Notes: generated by a model not told the origin, from the sequence alone. A stretch of DNA of 37,391 nucleotides from Sediminispirochaeta sp. (GCA_024763455.1 JANTFL010000014.1:1-37391); one strand, 5' to 3'; counted from the stretch's first letter, positions 1-7,922 are shown. Numbers and translations are program-made.

Positions 1-738
1 GGGTTTTGAAAAATTTGAAATTTCGTAACGGTGATACCCGTTCTCTTCAAGATAATCAGTGCAGCTGTCAAATATGGCAGCTTCCTGTTCTTCAGAAAGT
101 TTCTGCAAGATTCCATCTTCCAGTCTTTTGGTTATGGGTGTGCCGCTCTCAAAGGTCAAAGTGTACAGGGACATATGGTCAGGCGAAAATTTTAAGAGTG
201 TTTTAAGATCATGAATGGTATCAATTGCCGTTTGTCCGGGTACCGATGTTATAAGGTCAAAACTTTTATTCTTCTGCCAGTTTGAAGCAAGGCAGTCCAA
301 AGCCTGTAAGGTTTTAGACCGTGAAGTATTCCTTTCAAGCACCTGGAGTACCGTTTTGTTGAGGCTCTGGACGCCCATACTTAATCTATTAATACGGTGC
401 GCAGACAGCATTTCCAAAAACGGTTTGTTGACATCTTCCGGATTTACCTCCATGGTAAACTCTTTAACACCGGCGGGAAGAAGACCTTCCAGAGTATTTA
501 GAAAGCTTTCCAGGGTACCAATGGGCAGGGAACTTGGCGTTCCTCCGCCTATGTATACGGTAGACACACCAGCTGCATGGTATGTATTAAAAAAAGTTTT
601 TACCTGAAGAATGATTCCTTCAAGTACGCTTTTGTAGTAACTGTTACCTTCAGAAAGTGAATAGAAGTCGCAGTATCCACACTTTTTAGTACAAAAGGGA
701 ATATGAATGTATAGTGAAACAGAAAATGGTGTACTCAC
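1..738 (-). CDS. hemW: HemW-like radical SAM protein (coproporphyrinogen III oxidase family), C-terminus cut by window edge
   Basis: I translated the minus strand from a GTG at 738 and found an open frame to base 1 (246 residues, C-terminus outside the window). The N-terminus carries YIHIPFCTKKCGYCDFY, the radical SAM CxxxCxxC cluster in the form typical of HemW/HemN-like proteins. It is followed by YIGGGTPSSL, EVNPEDV, RLSMGVQSL and YEISNFSKP, all characteristic of this family. HemW proteins are now regarded as haem chaperones rather than coproporphyrinogen oxidases; that is family knowledge. The GTG start overlaps the upstream lepB stop by one base (TAGTG), so translation is probably coupled. 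Plus-strand frames over this region are shadows. Confidence 0.93.
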   Translation of the reverse strand, partial: MSTPFSVSLYIHIPFCTKKCGYCDFYSLSEGNSYYKSVLEGIILQVKTFFNTYHAAGVSTVYIGGGTPSSLPIGTLESFLNTLEGLLPAGVKEFTMEVNPEDVNKPFLEMLSAHRINRLSMGVQSLNKTVLQVLERNTSRSKTLQALDCLASNWQKNKSFDLITSVPGQTAIDTIHDLKTLLKFSPDHMSLYTLTFESGTPITKRLEDGILQKLSEEQEAAIFDSCTDYLEENGYHRYEISNFSKP

Positions 739-1463
739 TATTTAAATGAAAAGCCCGGCAGATACGAAAGAAAGATGAGGGCTTTAATTGATGATGCAGG
801 AACGGGACCGAACAGCCTTGAATCGTTTACATCAGCTCTGTTGTCATTAAGAACCAGATATTCCCCTTCTTTAAGTGTTACAGGATCTTTGTAGCCGGAA
901 AACGGCATATCATCATGCCAGCCCTCCGGAAGGTTCCCTTTTTGGATAGTATATTTTTTAAGAATAATATCTTTTTCGGATGAATAAGAGGATGAGCCGG
1001 CTGTTTTTATATAGGCCGTGTAGTTATCAATTCGTATGACATCCCCGGGAACACCAATTATTCGTTTAATGGCAACCGGTCTTTTCCATGTATCTTTTTC
1101 ACTGGCAAAAATGGTTTTCCGCTGGAAGGTGAAGAATCTGAGAACAGAATCGAGAACGAGTTTTGACAATGAATCCGTATTCATTGAAATTGCTGCAATG
1201 TCTCCTCTTTCCGGATTCCGGAACCCGGGGAGTTTAAAGTTTGTGTTAAAAAACCTGCCTCCGTATACAACAGGAGCTGCAAGAACTCTTTGGCCTGTTT
1301 TTAACTCAGGTTCCATTGAGGACGTTTTCATGATATAGGAGGAAAGGAGAAATACGGTGACAAACGTATACAGGAAAAAAAGGTACAGAAGGTATTTAAT
1401 TATTCTTAGAAGCTTTTTGGAACTGCGGTTCTGCTCGTGATAATTAGAATACTTTCTTCGCAT
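738..1463 (-). CDS. lepB: Signal peptidase I, paralogue 2 (short form)
   Basis: A 241-residue type I signal peptidase that cleaves signal peptides from exported proteins at the inner membrane. One N-terminal membrane segment (about residues 22-44) is followed by SSMEP with the nucleophilic Ser49. The general-base lysine lies in AIKRIIGVPGD (Lys133). The C-terminal box reads NDNRADVNDSR instead of the usual GDNRxxSxDSR, a small deviation. The gene starts two bases after the stop of the longer lepB paralogue and overlaps hemW by one base, so the three genes form one transcription unit. The tandem duplication may serve different substrate pools (for example lipid-anchored versus periplasmic proteins), but that is inference. 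Confidence 0.93.
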   Translation of the reverse strand: MRRKYSNYHEQNRSSKKLLRIIKYLLYLFFLYTFVTVFLLSSYIMKTSSMEPELKTGQRVLAAPVVYGGRFFNTNFKLPGFRNPERGDIAAISMNTDSLSKLVLDSVLRFFTFQRKTIFASEKDTWKRPVAIKRIIGVPGDVIRIDNYTAYIKTAGSSSYSSEKDIILKKYTIQKGNLPEGWHDDMPFSGYKDPVTLKEGEYLVLNDNRADVNDSRLFGPVPASSIKALIFLSYLPGFSFK

Positions 1464-1465
1464 GC

Positions 1466-2437
1466 TTATCTGATTGTTCCTATTCGGTTAACAGGCCAGT
1501 ACTTGAACATTGCTTTTCCAAGTACATTTTTCAGGGAAACCGGACCAAAGTATCGTGCATCCTTGGAGTTGTCCCTGTTATCGCCGAGGGGGAAAATCCA
1601 CCCCTCCGGGATATACCATCCTGTCTCAAATTTCCGCCAGAGAATCCCATATCTCCTGTCTTGAGGGCTAATTTGATAATTGGCTTCACTTCTGTACTTC
1701 ATCCAGGCAAACATGTCTCCATTTGGACTTCCTCCGGATGCAAGTTTGGAAAGCTTGTCAGATGGATTGATGCCGTTGGTACTGAAAGCATCCTCAAAAG
1801 CTGAAGCTCTTATTCCGGGATAGTCTTCCACTGATGTAAGACGCCGGGTGGTATCCGGAAAGGATGAGAGTTTCTTGAATTCCTTCTCTGCTATCCAGTT
1901 TTCAAATCCAGGAGGTTTAATCTCAAGTTCGCCCTTTATAAACCGGACAGAATCCCCTCCTACCGCAGCGGCTCTTTTTATCAGGAAATGGGGTTTTGGG
2001 TTGCCGTTCTCATCTTTGTCTATATCGACAAGGGACAAAGTGAGCATGTACAGGACCCTTTGAAGAACGTCAAAGACAGGACCTTTTGAGATATAGTTCG
2101 GGCTTTCAAAGATAATAACCTCGTTGCGTTTTGGTTCTTTGAATCCCGGCAGTTTGAATTTCCCGGGGATAAGCTCCGGTCCGTAGATAATTTTATTTAC
2201 AAATATATGGTCTTTAATCAACAGGGTACTTATCATGGATCCTGTAGGGATCTGATAAGCCTGAAACAGATACTGGTTTATAAGAAGGACAACTCCTGCT
2301 GCCCATAAAAAAGCCTCTATCCAGTCTACTACAGGGTTTTTGGCCTGCTGTTTTTTCTTTATTCTGTATTTTTTACGTTTACGGTAGGTGAGGTATCGTT
2401 CCGTTATTGACAGTACTGTATCAAACAATCTTTCCAT
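1466..2437 (-). CDS. lepB: Signal peptidase I, paralogue 1 (long form)
   Basis: Type I signal peptidase. The open frame runs up to 2563, but I place the start at the ATG at 2437 (MERLFDTV, 323 residues) because the extra upstream residues overlap the divergent promoter region and the neighbouring gene. A membrane helix (about residues 39-57) precedes IPTGSM with nucleophile Ser67; the catalytic lysine is Lys154 in FLIKRAAAVGGD; the C-terminal box is GDNRDNSKDARYFG. About 100 residues between the lysine box and the last box form an insertion larger than in the short E. coli-like core. It is first gene of the lepB-lepB-hemW unit. No Shine-Dalgarno sequence precedes the chosen start; a candidate promoter lies so close that the mRNA may be nearly leaderless. 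Confidence 0.9.
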   Translation of the reverse strand: MERLFDTVLSITERYLTYRKRKKYRIKKKQQAKNPVVDWIEAFLWAAGVVLLINQYLFQAYQIPTGSMISTLLIKDHIFVNKIIYGPELIPGKFKLPGFKEPKRNEVIIFESPNYISKGPVFDVLQRVLYMLTLSLVDIDKDENGNPKPHFLIKRAAAVGGDSVRFIKGELEIKPPGFENWIAEKEFKKLSSFPDTTRRLTSVEDYPGIRASAFEDAFSTNGINPSDKLSKLASGGSPNGDMFAWMKYRSEANYQISPQDRRYGILWRKFETGWYIPEGWIFPLGDNRDNSKDARYFGPVSLKNVLGKAMFKYWPVNRIGTIR

Positions 2438-2445
2438 AGCTACGG

Positions 2446-2497
2446 AGACTAACACAGAAAGTTGACGTTGACAAGACAATGCAGATAAGGATAGTCT
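2446..2497. promoter_or_regulatory. Overlapping divergent promoters for lepB and the PEGA/FGE-like gene
   Basis: On the plus strand TTGACA (2468-2473) is followed after 16 bases by GATAGT (2490-2495), nine bases before the ATG at 2505. On the minus strand TTGTCA (2474-2469) is followed after 17 bases by TAGTCT (2451-2446), eight bases before the ATG at 2437. The two -35 boxes share five bases, so the polymerases should compete. Both predicted start sites lie within a few bases of the start codons. Hexamer matches were made by eye. Confidence 0.45.
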
Positions 2498-2504
2498 TCC
2501 TGGT

Positions 2505-4133
2505 ATGAGTAAGATGAAAAATAAGAATAAAAAAGAGATTCTTGAAGAAGATATTGTTGTCAAGCTTAAACCGATTATGGGAATTAAACCCGGGGTTTAT
2601 CTTACCTTTTTGTATGCTGTAGTAGTAGTATGCATTCTCTTTCTCCTGCTGGTTTTCCCTGGATTAAGGAATCCAGGGACACTTTTCAAATTTGAAACAA
2701 CCCCGGAGAATGCCTTGATATTTGTCGATGGTGTTTATAAGGGATCAACTCCCTGTACTGCTTTTGTCACGAAAGGTACCCATGAACTGGAAATCAGGAA
2801 GGATTTTTTCACCACAAAAAAACTGCGCGAGGAAGTAAAGGGAAGAATCTTTTTTTCTCTTCTCTTTCCCCTGAAAAGAACAGTGACTGAAACACTTGAA
2901 TTGACCGATCCTGAGGGGTTTCTTGCCAAAAGGTATCAGGATATCGGCGGATACGCTTTAATGCGCGATTTTTTTGACGGATATCAGTATCCCAAGCTTA
3001 TAGAGAGAACGGTAAAGGAATTTCAGGCTGGAACAAAGGGAAAAGAGAAGGAGTTGTACGATTTTCTATACGCCATCAGATTTCAATTCGGCAATAAACC
3101 GGTTGTACAGGATCTTTCAGCTTCGATCAAGTCTCTTTCCTCTCGTTATGCAGGGATAAAATCTGATTATACTACTATTAAGACATTTTATGCTGATAAT
3201 GGGTATTCGGTAAAAAACCTCTCTCTCGCTTATCTCACAGCATTTTTGGAAAAAGACCGGAAAGATGTTTTATCAGAAGATACAATACTTTCAGAGGACT
3301 ATCAAAAATCTGCAGCAATTACCCCGGAGGGAAAAGCAGTCATTTCGCCGGACAGTGGAAAAACAATCACTATTGCAGGTGTGAACTTTAAAGGCATACC
3401 TTCGGGAACCTATACAGCAGGCAACTTCCAAAATGCAGACGCATCATCATTGTTAACGGATAGGTATCTTGTTAGTTTTCCCCATAGAGAACAGATCGAC
3501 GGGTTTTTTATGATGACCAGTGAGGTTACCGTGGGGGATTATGAAAGGTTTCTCAATGAGAATCCCGGTTGGCGGAAAAATTCTTTGGAAGCTTTGAAAC
3601 ACAAAGGGCTTGTTACAGATGATTATCTTTTTACCTATAATGCAGCCGATAGTTCGATTCCTGTATCCTATGTTTCATGGTATGCTGCACAAGCTTTCTG
3701 TGACTGGCTCACTGATAATCTACCGGTACAGTACCGTGGAAACTATGAAGTGCTGCTTCCTACAGAGGCACAGTGGGAATACGCTGCAGAACTGAATTAT
3801 CGTGTATCAAATAAAAAGGTGTTCAAGACCGGTAATCCCGACGGTCCCCAGGCAATACGGTTTGACAGGGAAGGAGCAGCCGGATTTTACGATCTTCTCG
3901 GTAATTTGTGGGAATGGAGTTCCAACTACTATCTCACTTCTGATACGGTTTTCGGGAGTTTCGGCTTTCCGGATAAAAACAGTATCTATGCGGGTAATGA
4001 ACGGGCAGTCAGAGGCGGAAGCTGGGCAAACAGTCCAGATGAGATCTCTGTAACCACAAGAGGATCCCAGGATCCCTCCTGGTGTACTCCTTTCCTCGGA
4101 TTTCGTGCAGTACTGGTAAAGAAGGTTCGGTAA
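2505..4133 (+). CDS. Membrane-anchored PEGA and formylglycine-generating-enzyme-like protein
   Basis: 542 residues. A short charged N-terminus is followed by one membrane helix (about 31-53), then a PEGA domain (about 64-110, with ENALIFVDGVYKGSTPC) facing the periplasm. A helical middle region precedes a C-terminal FGE/sulfatase-modifying-factor domain (about 295-540). Family marks are GFFMMTSEVTVGDYERF, PVSYVSWYAAQAFCDWL, LPTEAQWEYAA, NLWEWSSNYY and RGGSWANSP. The two cysteines that true FGEs use for copper and catalysis, just before the final LGFR, are missing (the stretch reads TTRGSQDPSWCTPFLGFR), so formylglycine formation is unlikely and a binding or scaffold role is more plausible. 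No sulfatase gene is nearby. The smpB start directly abuts its stop, so the two are co-transcribed. Confidence 0.85.
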   Translation: MSKMKNKNKKEILEEDIVVKLKPIMGIKPGVYLTFLYAVVVVCILFLLLVFPGLRNPGTLFKFETTPENALIFVDGVYKGSTPCTAFVTKGTHELEIRKDFFTTKKLREEVKGRIFFSLLFPLKRTVTETLELTDPEGFLAKRYQDIGGYALMRDFFDGYQYPKLIERTVKEFQAGTKGKEKELYDFLYAIRFQFGNKPVVQDLSASIKSLSSRYAGIKSDYTTIKTFYADNGYSVKNLSLAYLTAFLEKDRKDVLSEDTILSEDYQKSAAITPEGKAVISPDSGKTITIAGVNFKGIPSGTYTAGNFQNADASSLLTDRYLVSFPHREQIDGFFMMTSEVTVGDYERFLNENPGWRKNSLEALKHKGLVTDDYLFTYNAADSSIPVSYVSWYAAQAFCDWLTDNLPVQYRGNYEVLLPTEAQWEYAAELNYRVSNKKVFKTGNPDGPQAIRFDREGAAGFYDLLGNLWEWSSNYYLTSDTVFGSFGFPDKNSIYAGNERAVRGGSWANSPDEISVTTRGSQDPSWCTPFLGFRAVLVKKVR

Positions 4134-4598
4134 ATGGCTGAAAGTGATGGAATAAAGATTCTGGCGGAGAACAGGAGAGCCAGATACCAGTATGCGATCG
4201 AAGATACACTGGAATGCGGAATTGAGCTTCAGGGGACGGAAGTAAAGTCAATGCGTTCCGGCAAGTTTTCGTTTTCAGATTCCTATGCCAGGATTATAAA
4301 CAACGAGCTAATCCTGGTTGGATTTCACATTTCTCCCTACGAATTCGGTAATATTCATAACCACGATCCCGACCGGAATAGAAGGCTTCTCGTGCACAAA
4401 CAGGAAATAAAGCGGTTCAAAAGAAAGATTGATGAACGGGGGTATACCCTCATTCCTCTTAAATTCTACCTGAAAAAAGGGAAAGTAAAACTCCTGATTG
4501 GAATCGGAAAAGGTAAGCAGACACAAGACAAGCGGGAAACAATAAAAAAACGGGATCAGATGCGGGATGCAGAAAGAGAGTTCCGCAGACAATTTTGA
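4134..4598 (+). CDS. smpB: SsrA-binding protein SmpB
   Basis: 154 residues, normal for the family. SmpB binds tmRNA and the decoding centre of stalled ribosomes during trans-translation. Visible marks are ILAENRRARYQYAIEDTLE, GIELQGTEVKSMRSGKFSFSDSYA, HISPYEFGNIHNHDPDRNRRLL and the basic C-terminal tail with KKRDQMRDAEREFRR, which becomes helical in the ribosomal A site. The ATG follows the preceding stop codon with no gap, suggesting translational coupling. Its RNA partner, ssrA, lies 54 bases downstream on the same strand. Confidence 0.98.
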   Translation: MAESDGIKILAENRRARYQYAIEDTLECGIELQGTEVKSMRSGKFSFSDSYARIINNELILVGFHISPYEFGNIHNHDPDRNRRLLVHKQEIKRFKRKIDERGYTLIPLKFYLKKGKVKLLIGIGKGKQTQDKRETIKKRDQMRDAEREFRRQF

Positions 4599-4604
4599 AG
4601 TCAC

Positions 4605-4633
4605 TTGATTTAAAGATGAAAAATGAGTATCTT
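4605..4633 (+). promoter_or_regulatory. Candidate promoter for ssrA
   Basis: TTGATT (4605-4610) and TATCTT (4628-4633) are separated by 17 bases. The predicted start near 4640 would give a short 5' leader to be removed by RNase P at 4653. It lies in the smpB-ssrA gap, so tmRNA need not depend on read-through. Confidence 0.45.
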
Positions 4634-4652
4634 CTTACTCAGCAACTAACCC

Positions 4653-5010
4653 GGGGGTGTAAGGGTTTCGACTGGTGGATTGTACAGGTCAGGGTTGCAG
4701 GCGGAGCTGTTCTAACTCCTTAAACTGGGCAAAACAATTAACTGCTGAAGATAATAACGCAGATTACGCATTAGCTGCATAGATCAGCTATCAGGTCCTG
4801 TTTCTCCCGCTCTGAAGAGGCAGGGTGCCTGACACAATCAGGGCTTGCCGGAGGTAATGTCTGCCGTATTTCCGGGACACCAAAGACAGACTTTGAGGTT
4901 GGGCGGTTTGCTTCCAATACCGTAACTTCTTCGAGAACTAAATTGGAGCTAAGCCTGTAGATATTCTCATCTGGCCCATCAGGACCCGGGTTCGACTCCC
5001 GGCACCTCCA
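4653..5010 (+). ncRNA. ssrA: Transfer-messenger RNA (tmRNA, ssrA)
   Basis: The 5' end GGGGGTG (4653-4659) pairs with CACCTCC (5003-5009) as the acceptor stem with one G-U pair, and A5010 is the discriminator; CCA is not encoded. The typical 5' block (GTAAGGGTTTCGACTGG) and 3' T-arm (GGGTTCGACTCCCGG) are present. The tag reading frame runs from resume codon GCA at 4729 to the TAG at 4780-4782 and encodes AKQLTAEDNNADYALAA, ending in the protease signal ALAA. The molecule (358 nt) is one-piece, not permuted. The convergent symporter gene ends only nine bases beyond it. Confidence 0.97.
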
Positions 5011-5018
5011 CTTCCATT

Positions 5019-6434
5019 TTAATCTTCAGGATACCAGATTCTGTTCATTTTGTGGAATATTCTTCCCCTCCCTCTGATTGAGAACATAATAAAAACAAAG
5101 GCAAGGTAGAGAATGTTTATCCCTACAGCTGCCCAGAACCAGGCAGGATTTCCGGATACGAATGTTCTCAGAGGCAGGTTGATTGTCAGCACATAGGGTA
5201 TGGCAAATGCAAAGGTCAATCCGGAAGCATAGGTGTAGTCAGTTGCCACGGGGGTTTCAAACTCCGGGTCGACTACTCGTAAAAGAGCAAGTCCTGTTGA
5301 TAATGTTCCAGTAGAGACTCCGAAAATTAACAGTGTCCGCATGAACCGGTGATCTCTGAAAATTCTTGACCCGAAGTAAATAACAGTATAGGAAGTAACA
5401 ACTGCTCCAGCTGCTGTTATAATGAGAATCGGAAACCAGTATTTGGATACTACCACGAGGGAAATGGCCGCTATAGCGCTTGTTACCATTAAGTCTACAG
5501 AAAAACCGGAGATCCTGTTTAAAGTCAGATTATCCATAATATGCATGGTATCCGTCTTCCGAAGAATCTGCTTTAAAAGGAGTCCCATAATAGCAGCAAA
5601 TATAAAGCTCAAACCCCAAAACGTTGCAGCAAGCTGTTCGCCTGACTTCCCTGCAAAGGAAAGCAGAAAGTCCAGTCCCTTTAAGAGTAAAAAAGTGAGG
5701 AAGTATCCAAGAAAAACAAGGGAAAGATTCATTGTCATACTGTCGATAGCTTCAGTCTCCGTTGTTTGGTATGCACCAACCGGCAGTGTGCTGTTTTTCG
5801 GATGGATACCGCTTTTAATTTCTTTATTGTGCAGGAATAAAATGCATTCTTTTTTAATCCAGTTATGTCTTATACCGTAATTGATTAAAAATATACCGCC
5901 GAAACTGCAGATAATAAATCCCACAGCGGCAAAGGTGAGCCCGATATTTCCGGCATTATGAACTCCAAATGTAATCCAGCTTTCGCCTATGGAAAATGCC
6001 TGTCCGGGCCCCTGGGCGAATCCTAATGGGAGCAGATAGCCGAAGGAATGAAATAAATCAGGTCTTATAGTATGAATCATAAGAAAAGTGAGTAGTAGAC
6101 CGATTGCACCTTGAAAAGCGTACTGCATCAAAACCATCAGCGTAGTGTTGAATATCCGTCCCTTTGAAGTAGTTTGCTTAGGAGGAGCTTTTAATGAAAG
6201 AGCTACAAATGATATGCTGAGAAGATGATACGCCATGGCTCCGAGACCGGCGGAGGTAACTCCTAATTTAGGGAACACAAAATTGTAGAAGGGAAGCAGG
6301 ATGAATCCTGCAACAAGGGAATTGGGTATGAGGAACTTCTGAAAAAATACAGTTCGAGAGCGCAGCCAGGTCGCCAATACCAAAGCTGAGGAAATAATTC
6401 CCAAATGAATAAAAAAGATCCATTCAAAACCCAT
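5019..6434 (-). CDS. Sodium/glutamate symporter family protein (GltS-like)
   Basis: 471 residues from the ATG at 6434, which has AAGGA seven bases upstream; a TTG at 6452 is a weaker alternative. The protein is almost entirely hydrophobic with about 11-12 membrane segments and two similar halves. N-terminal FLIPNSLVAGFILL and the GFAQGPGQAFSIG stretch, with a second-half counterpart around GVSTGTLSTGLALLRVVDPEFETP, match the GltS/ESS fold of inverted repeats. GltS proteins import glutamate with Na+; this one is longer than E. coli GltS (about 400 residues) because of a hydrophilic loop around residues 195-230, so the substrate is uncertain. It is monocistronic, convergent with ssrA and divergent from the acyltransferase gene. 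Confidence 0.8.
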   Translation of the reverse strand: MGFEWIFFIHLGIISSALVLATWLRSRTVFFQKFLIPNSLVAGFILLPFYNFVFPKLGVTSAGLGAMAYHLLSISFVALSLKAPPKQTTSKGRIFNTTLMVLMQYAFQGAIGLLLTFLMIHTIRPDLFHSFGYLLPLGFAQGPGQAFSIGESWITFGVHNAGNIGLTFAAVGFIICSFGGIFLINYGIRHNWIKKECILFLHNKEIKSGIHPKNSTLPVGAYQTTETEAIDSMTMNLSLVFLGYFLTFLLLKGLDFLLSFAGKSGEQLAATFWGLSFIFAAIMGLLLKQILRKTDTMHIMDNLTLNRISGFSVDLMVTSAIAAISLVVVSKYWFPILIITAAGAVVTSYTVIYFGSRIFRDHRFMRTLLIFGVSTGTLSTGLALLRVVDPEFETPVATDYTYASGLTFAFAIPYVLTINLPLRTFVSGNPAWFWAAVGINILYLAFVFIMFSIRGRGRIFHKMNRIWYPED

Positions 6435-6481
6435 TGTTACATCCTTGTTCAAAAGTAGTTGTTATACATTATTACCTGATG

Positions 6482-6510
6482 TTGAAAAAAATACAAATAA
6501 AATTTAATAT
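6482..6510 (+). promoter_or_regulatory. Consensus promoter placed for a leaderless acyltransferase mRNA
   Basis: TTGAAA (6482-6487), a 17-base AT-rich spacer and TAATAT (6505-6510). The -10 box ends six bases before the ATG at 6517, so transcription should begin on or next to the start codon. No Shine-Dalgarno sequence is present. Confidence 0.55.
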
Positions 6511-6516
6511 TAAAAA

Positions 6517-7755
6517 ATGAGCACGAAAATATCAAGAAAAGTGTCTATAGATAAAAGATTCTATAATTTTTTACGTCCTGTGTTGGGCTTCTGGTTTAAA
6601 AGACAGTTTAAACTTACGGTAACTATTCCGGAGGATGTCAATAACCTCCCGGCACCGTTTCTTTTGTTTCCGAATCACCAGGGATTCTGGGATCCCTTTA
6701 TGGCTGGACTATATGTAAAGCATCCAGTGTTTTATATCGCTTCTGATGCGGTATTCAGATATCCGTTATTCGAATATTTTATGAAACTCCTGGGAGCAAT
6801 TCCTAAAAAAAAGGCCCAGTCGGATCTTGATGCAATCAAACATATAATGAAAATCCGCGATGCCGGGGGAGTTATCGGGGTGTTCCCCGAGGGGAGACGA
6901 ACCTGGGACGGCACCACCCTGCCGCTGGTTTATTCTACTTCCAAACTGATTAAACTTCTCAAGGTTCCTGTCGTCACAGCTCTTTTCAAGGGGGGATACT
7001 ATAGTCATCCTCGATGGGGTACGCATATTCAAAAAGGAAAAGTAAGTATTGAGTACAAAATTCTCTTCCACAAAAATGAAATAAAGGAACTGACTGTAGA
7101 AGAAATCCATAAAAAACTTACCGAAGCACTGTCGTTCGATGAAATCAGTTATCAGGAAAAAGTACAACAAGTATATACAGGTAAAAACCCTGCAGAAAAT
7201 ATGGAGCAGGCAGTATACATGTGCCCATCATGCAAAGCTACGGGTACAATAAAAACATCGGGAGATACTGTAACCTGCAGTGCCTGCGGTTATTCAGTTA
7301 CCATTGACAAATACCGTAACCTGATCAGCAGCAGGAATGATGTTATTTTTAGCAACGTCAGAGACTGGATCAAATGGCAGAACAGCGAATTAGAAGGATA
7401 TATCAGCGGGATTTACGGAAAGAATGATGAAAAAACGATACTTCAGGACAGCGGGTTGACAGTTCAAAGGGTTCTCCCCGGCGGAAAAAGAATGAAACCC
7501 TTTTTAAATAATGCGGGTGTTATTCTGTCAGTTCAAGAAATGGCTATACTCGATAAAAACGGAACAGATATCATTTCTTTCAGGGTTAAAGATCTTCATG
7601 CAGTAAATGTACAGAACAAAGAAAAGCTGGATTTTTATTATGACGGTATCCTTTACAATGTATTCGACAGAAAAAAAAGATTCAGTGCCTACAAATGGCT
7701 CGTAGCGATACAACATATTCAAAGTTTAGTGGGGACTAACGTACATTCTGACTGA
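6517..7755 (+). CDS. 1-acyl-sn-glycerol-3-phosphate acyltransferase (PlsC-like) with C-terminal zinc ribbon
   Basis: 412 residues. The N-terminal half is a PlsC acyltransferase domain: NHQGFWD supplies the HX4D catalytic pair (His54, Asp59) and FPEGRRTWDG supplies the substrate-binding EGR (residues 125-127). Such enzymes add the second acyl chain to lysophosphatidate at the inner membrane. The C-terminal half is unusual: CPSC and CSAC (Cys236, 239, 254, 257) form a zinc ribbon, followed by about 150 residues of unknown fold ending in a helical segment. Typical PlsC proteins are about 240 residues. The last 20 bases overlap a convergent small gene. The start is the first ATG after a consensus promoter. 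Confidence 0.88.
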   Translation: MSTKISRKVSIDKRFYNFLRPVLGFWFKRQFKLTVTIPEDVNNLPAPFLLFPNHQGFWDPFMAGLYVKHPVFYIASDAVFRYPLFEYFMKLLGAIPKKKAQSDLDAIKHIMKIRDAGGVIGVFPEGRRTWDGTTLPLVYSTSKLIKLLKVPVVTALFKGGYYSHPRWGTHIQKGKVSIEYKILFHKNEIKELTVEEIHKKLTEALSFDEISYQEKVQQVYTGKNPAENMEQAVYMCPSCKATGTIKTSGDTVTCSACGYSVTIDKYRNLISSRNDVIFSNVRDWIKWQNSELEGYISGIYGKNDEKTILQDSGLTVQRVLPGGKRMKPFLNNAGVILSVQEMAILDKNGTDIISFRVKDLHAVNVQNKEKLDFYYDGILYNVFDRKKRFSAYKWLVAIQHIQSLVGTNVHSD

Positions 7756-7906
7756 TATATACATCCGATTCCAGGTAACCAAGATCTTCGGCTATTTGTT
7801 CGATATCTTTATCCTTGTTTTTCTTTTTGATTCTTAAAACCTCTTCCGCCTGTTCAAGAGAGAGTGCGCTGAGTTTAATAATCCGCCTTTTATCTTCCAT
7901 TTTCAT
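7736..7906 (-). CDS. Small hypothetical protein, 56 residues
   Basis: Found by reading the minus strand; too short for the usual length cut-off. From the ATG at 7906 (or 7900, two codons later) the frame encodes a highly charged peptide, beginning MKMEDKRRIIKLSALSLEQ and ending before a TAG at 7736-7738. It is predicted largely helical (LEQAEEVLRIKKKNKDKDIEQIAEDLGYLE), with no signal peptide or membrane segment. GGGAT precedes the second ATG at a reasonable distance. The 3' end overlaps the acyltransferase gene by 20 bases on the opposite strand, and a strong hairpin separates it from the upstream hsp20 genes. Codon choice looks protein-like, but I recognise no family. Confidence 0.5.
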   Translation of the reverse strand: MKMEDKRRIIKLSALSLEQAEEVLRIKKKNKDKDIEQIAEDLGYLESDVYISQNVR

Positions 7907-7922
7907 CCCGGTTCATAATAAA

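Noticed and set aside
6..607. Two plus-strand open frames over the first 600 bases
   Set aside because: They lie antisense to the hemW reading frame, whose motifs are unmistakable; their translations show no family features.
2438..2563. N-terminal extension of the long lepB (start at 2563)
   Set aside because: It would span the divergent promoter region and overlap the plus-strand gene; the residues look unlike a signal peptidase and the ATG at 2437 gives a normal N-terminus.
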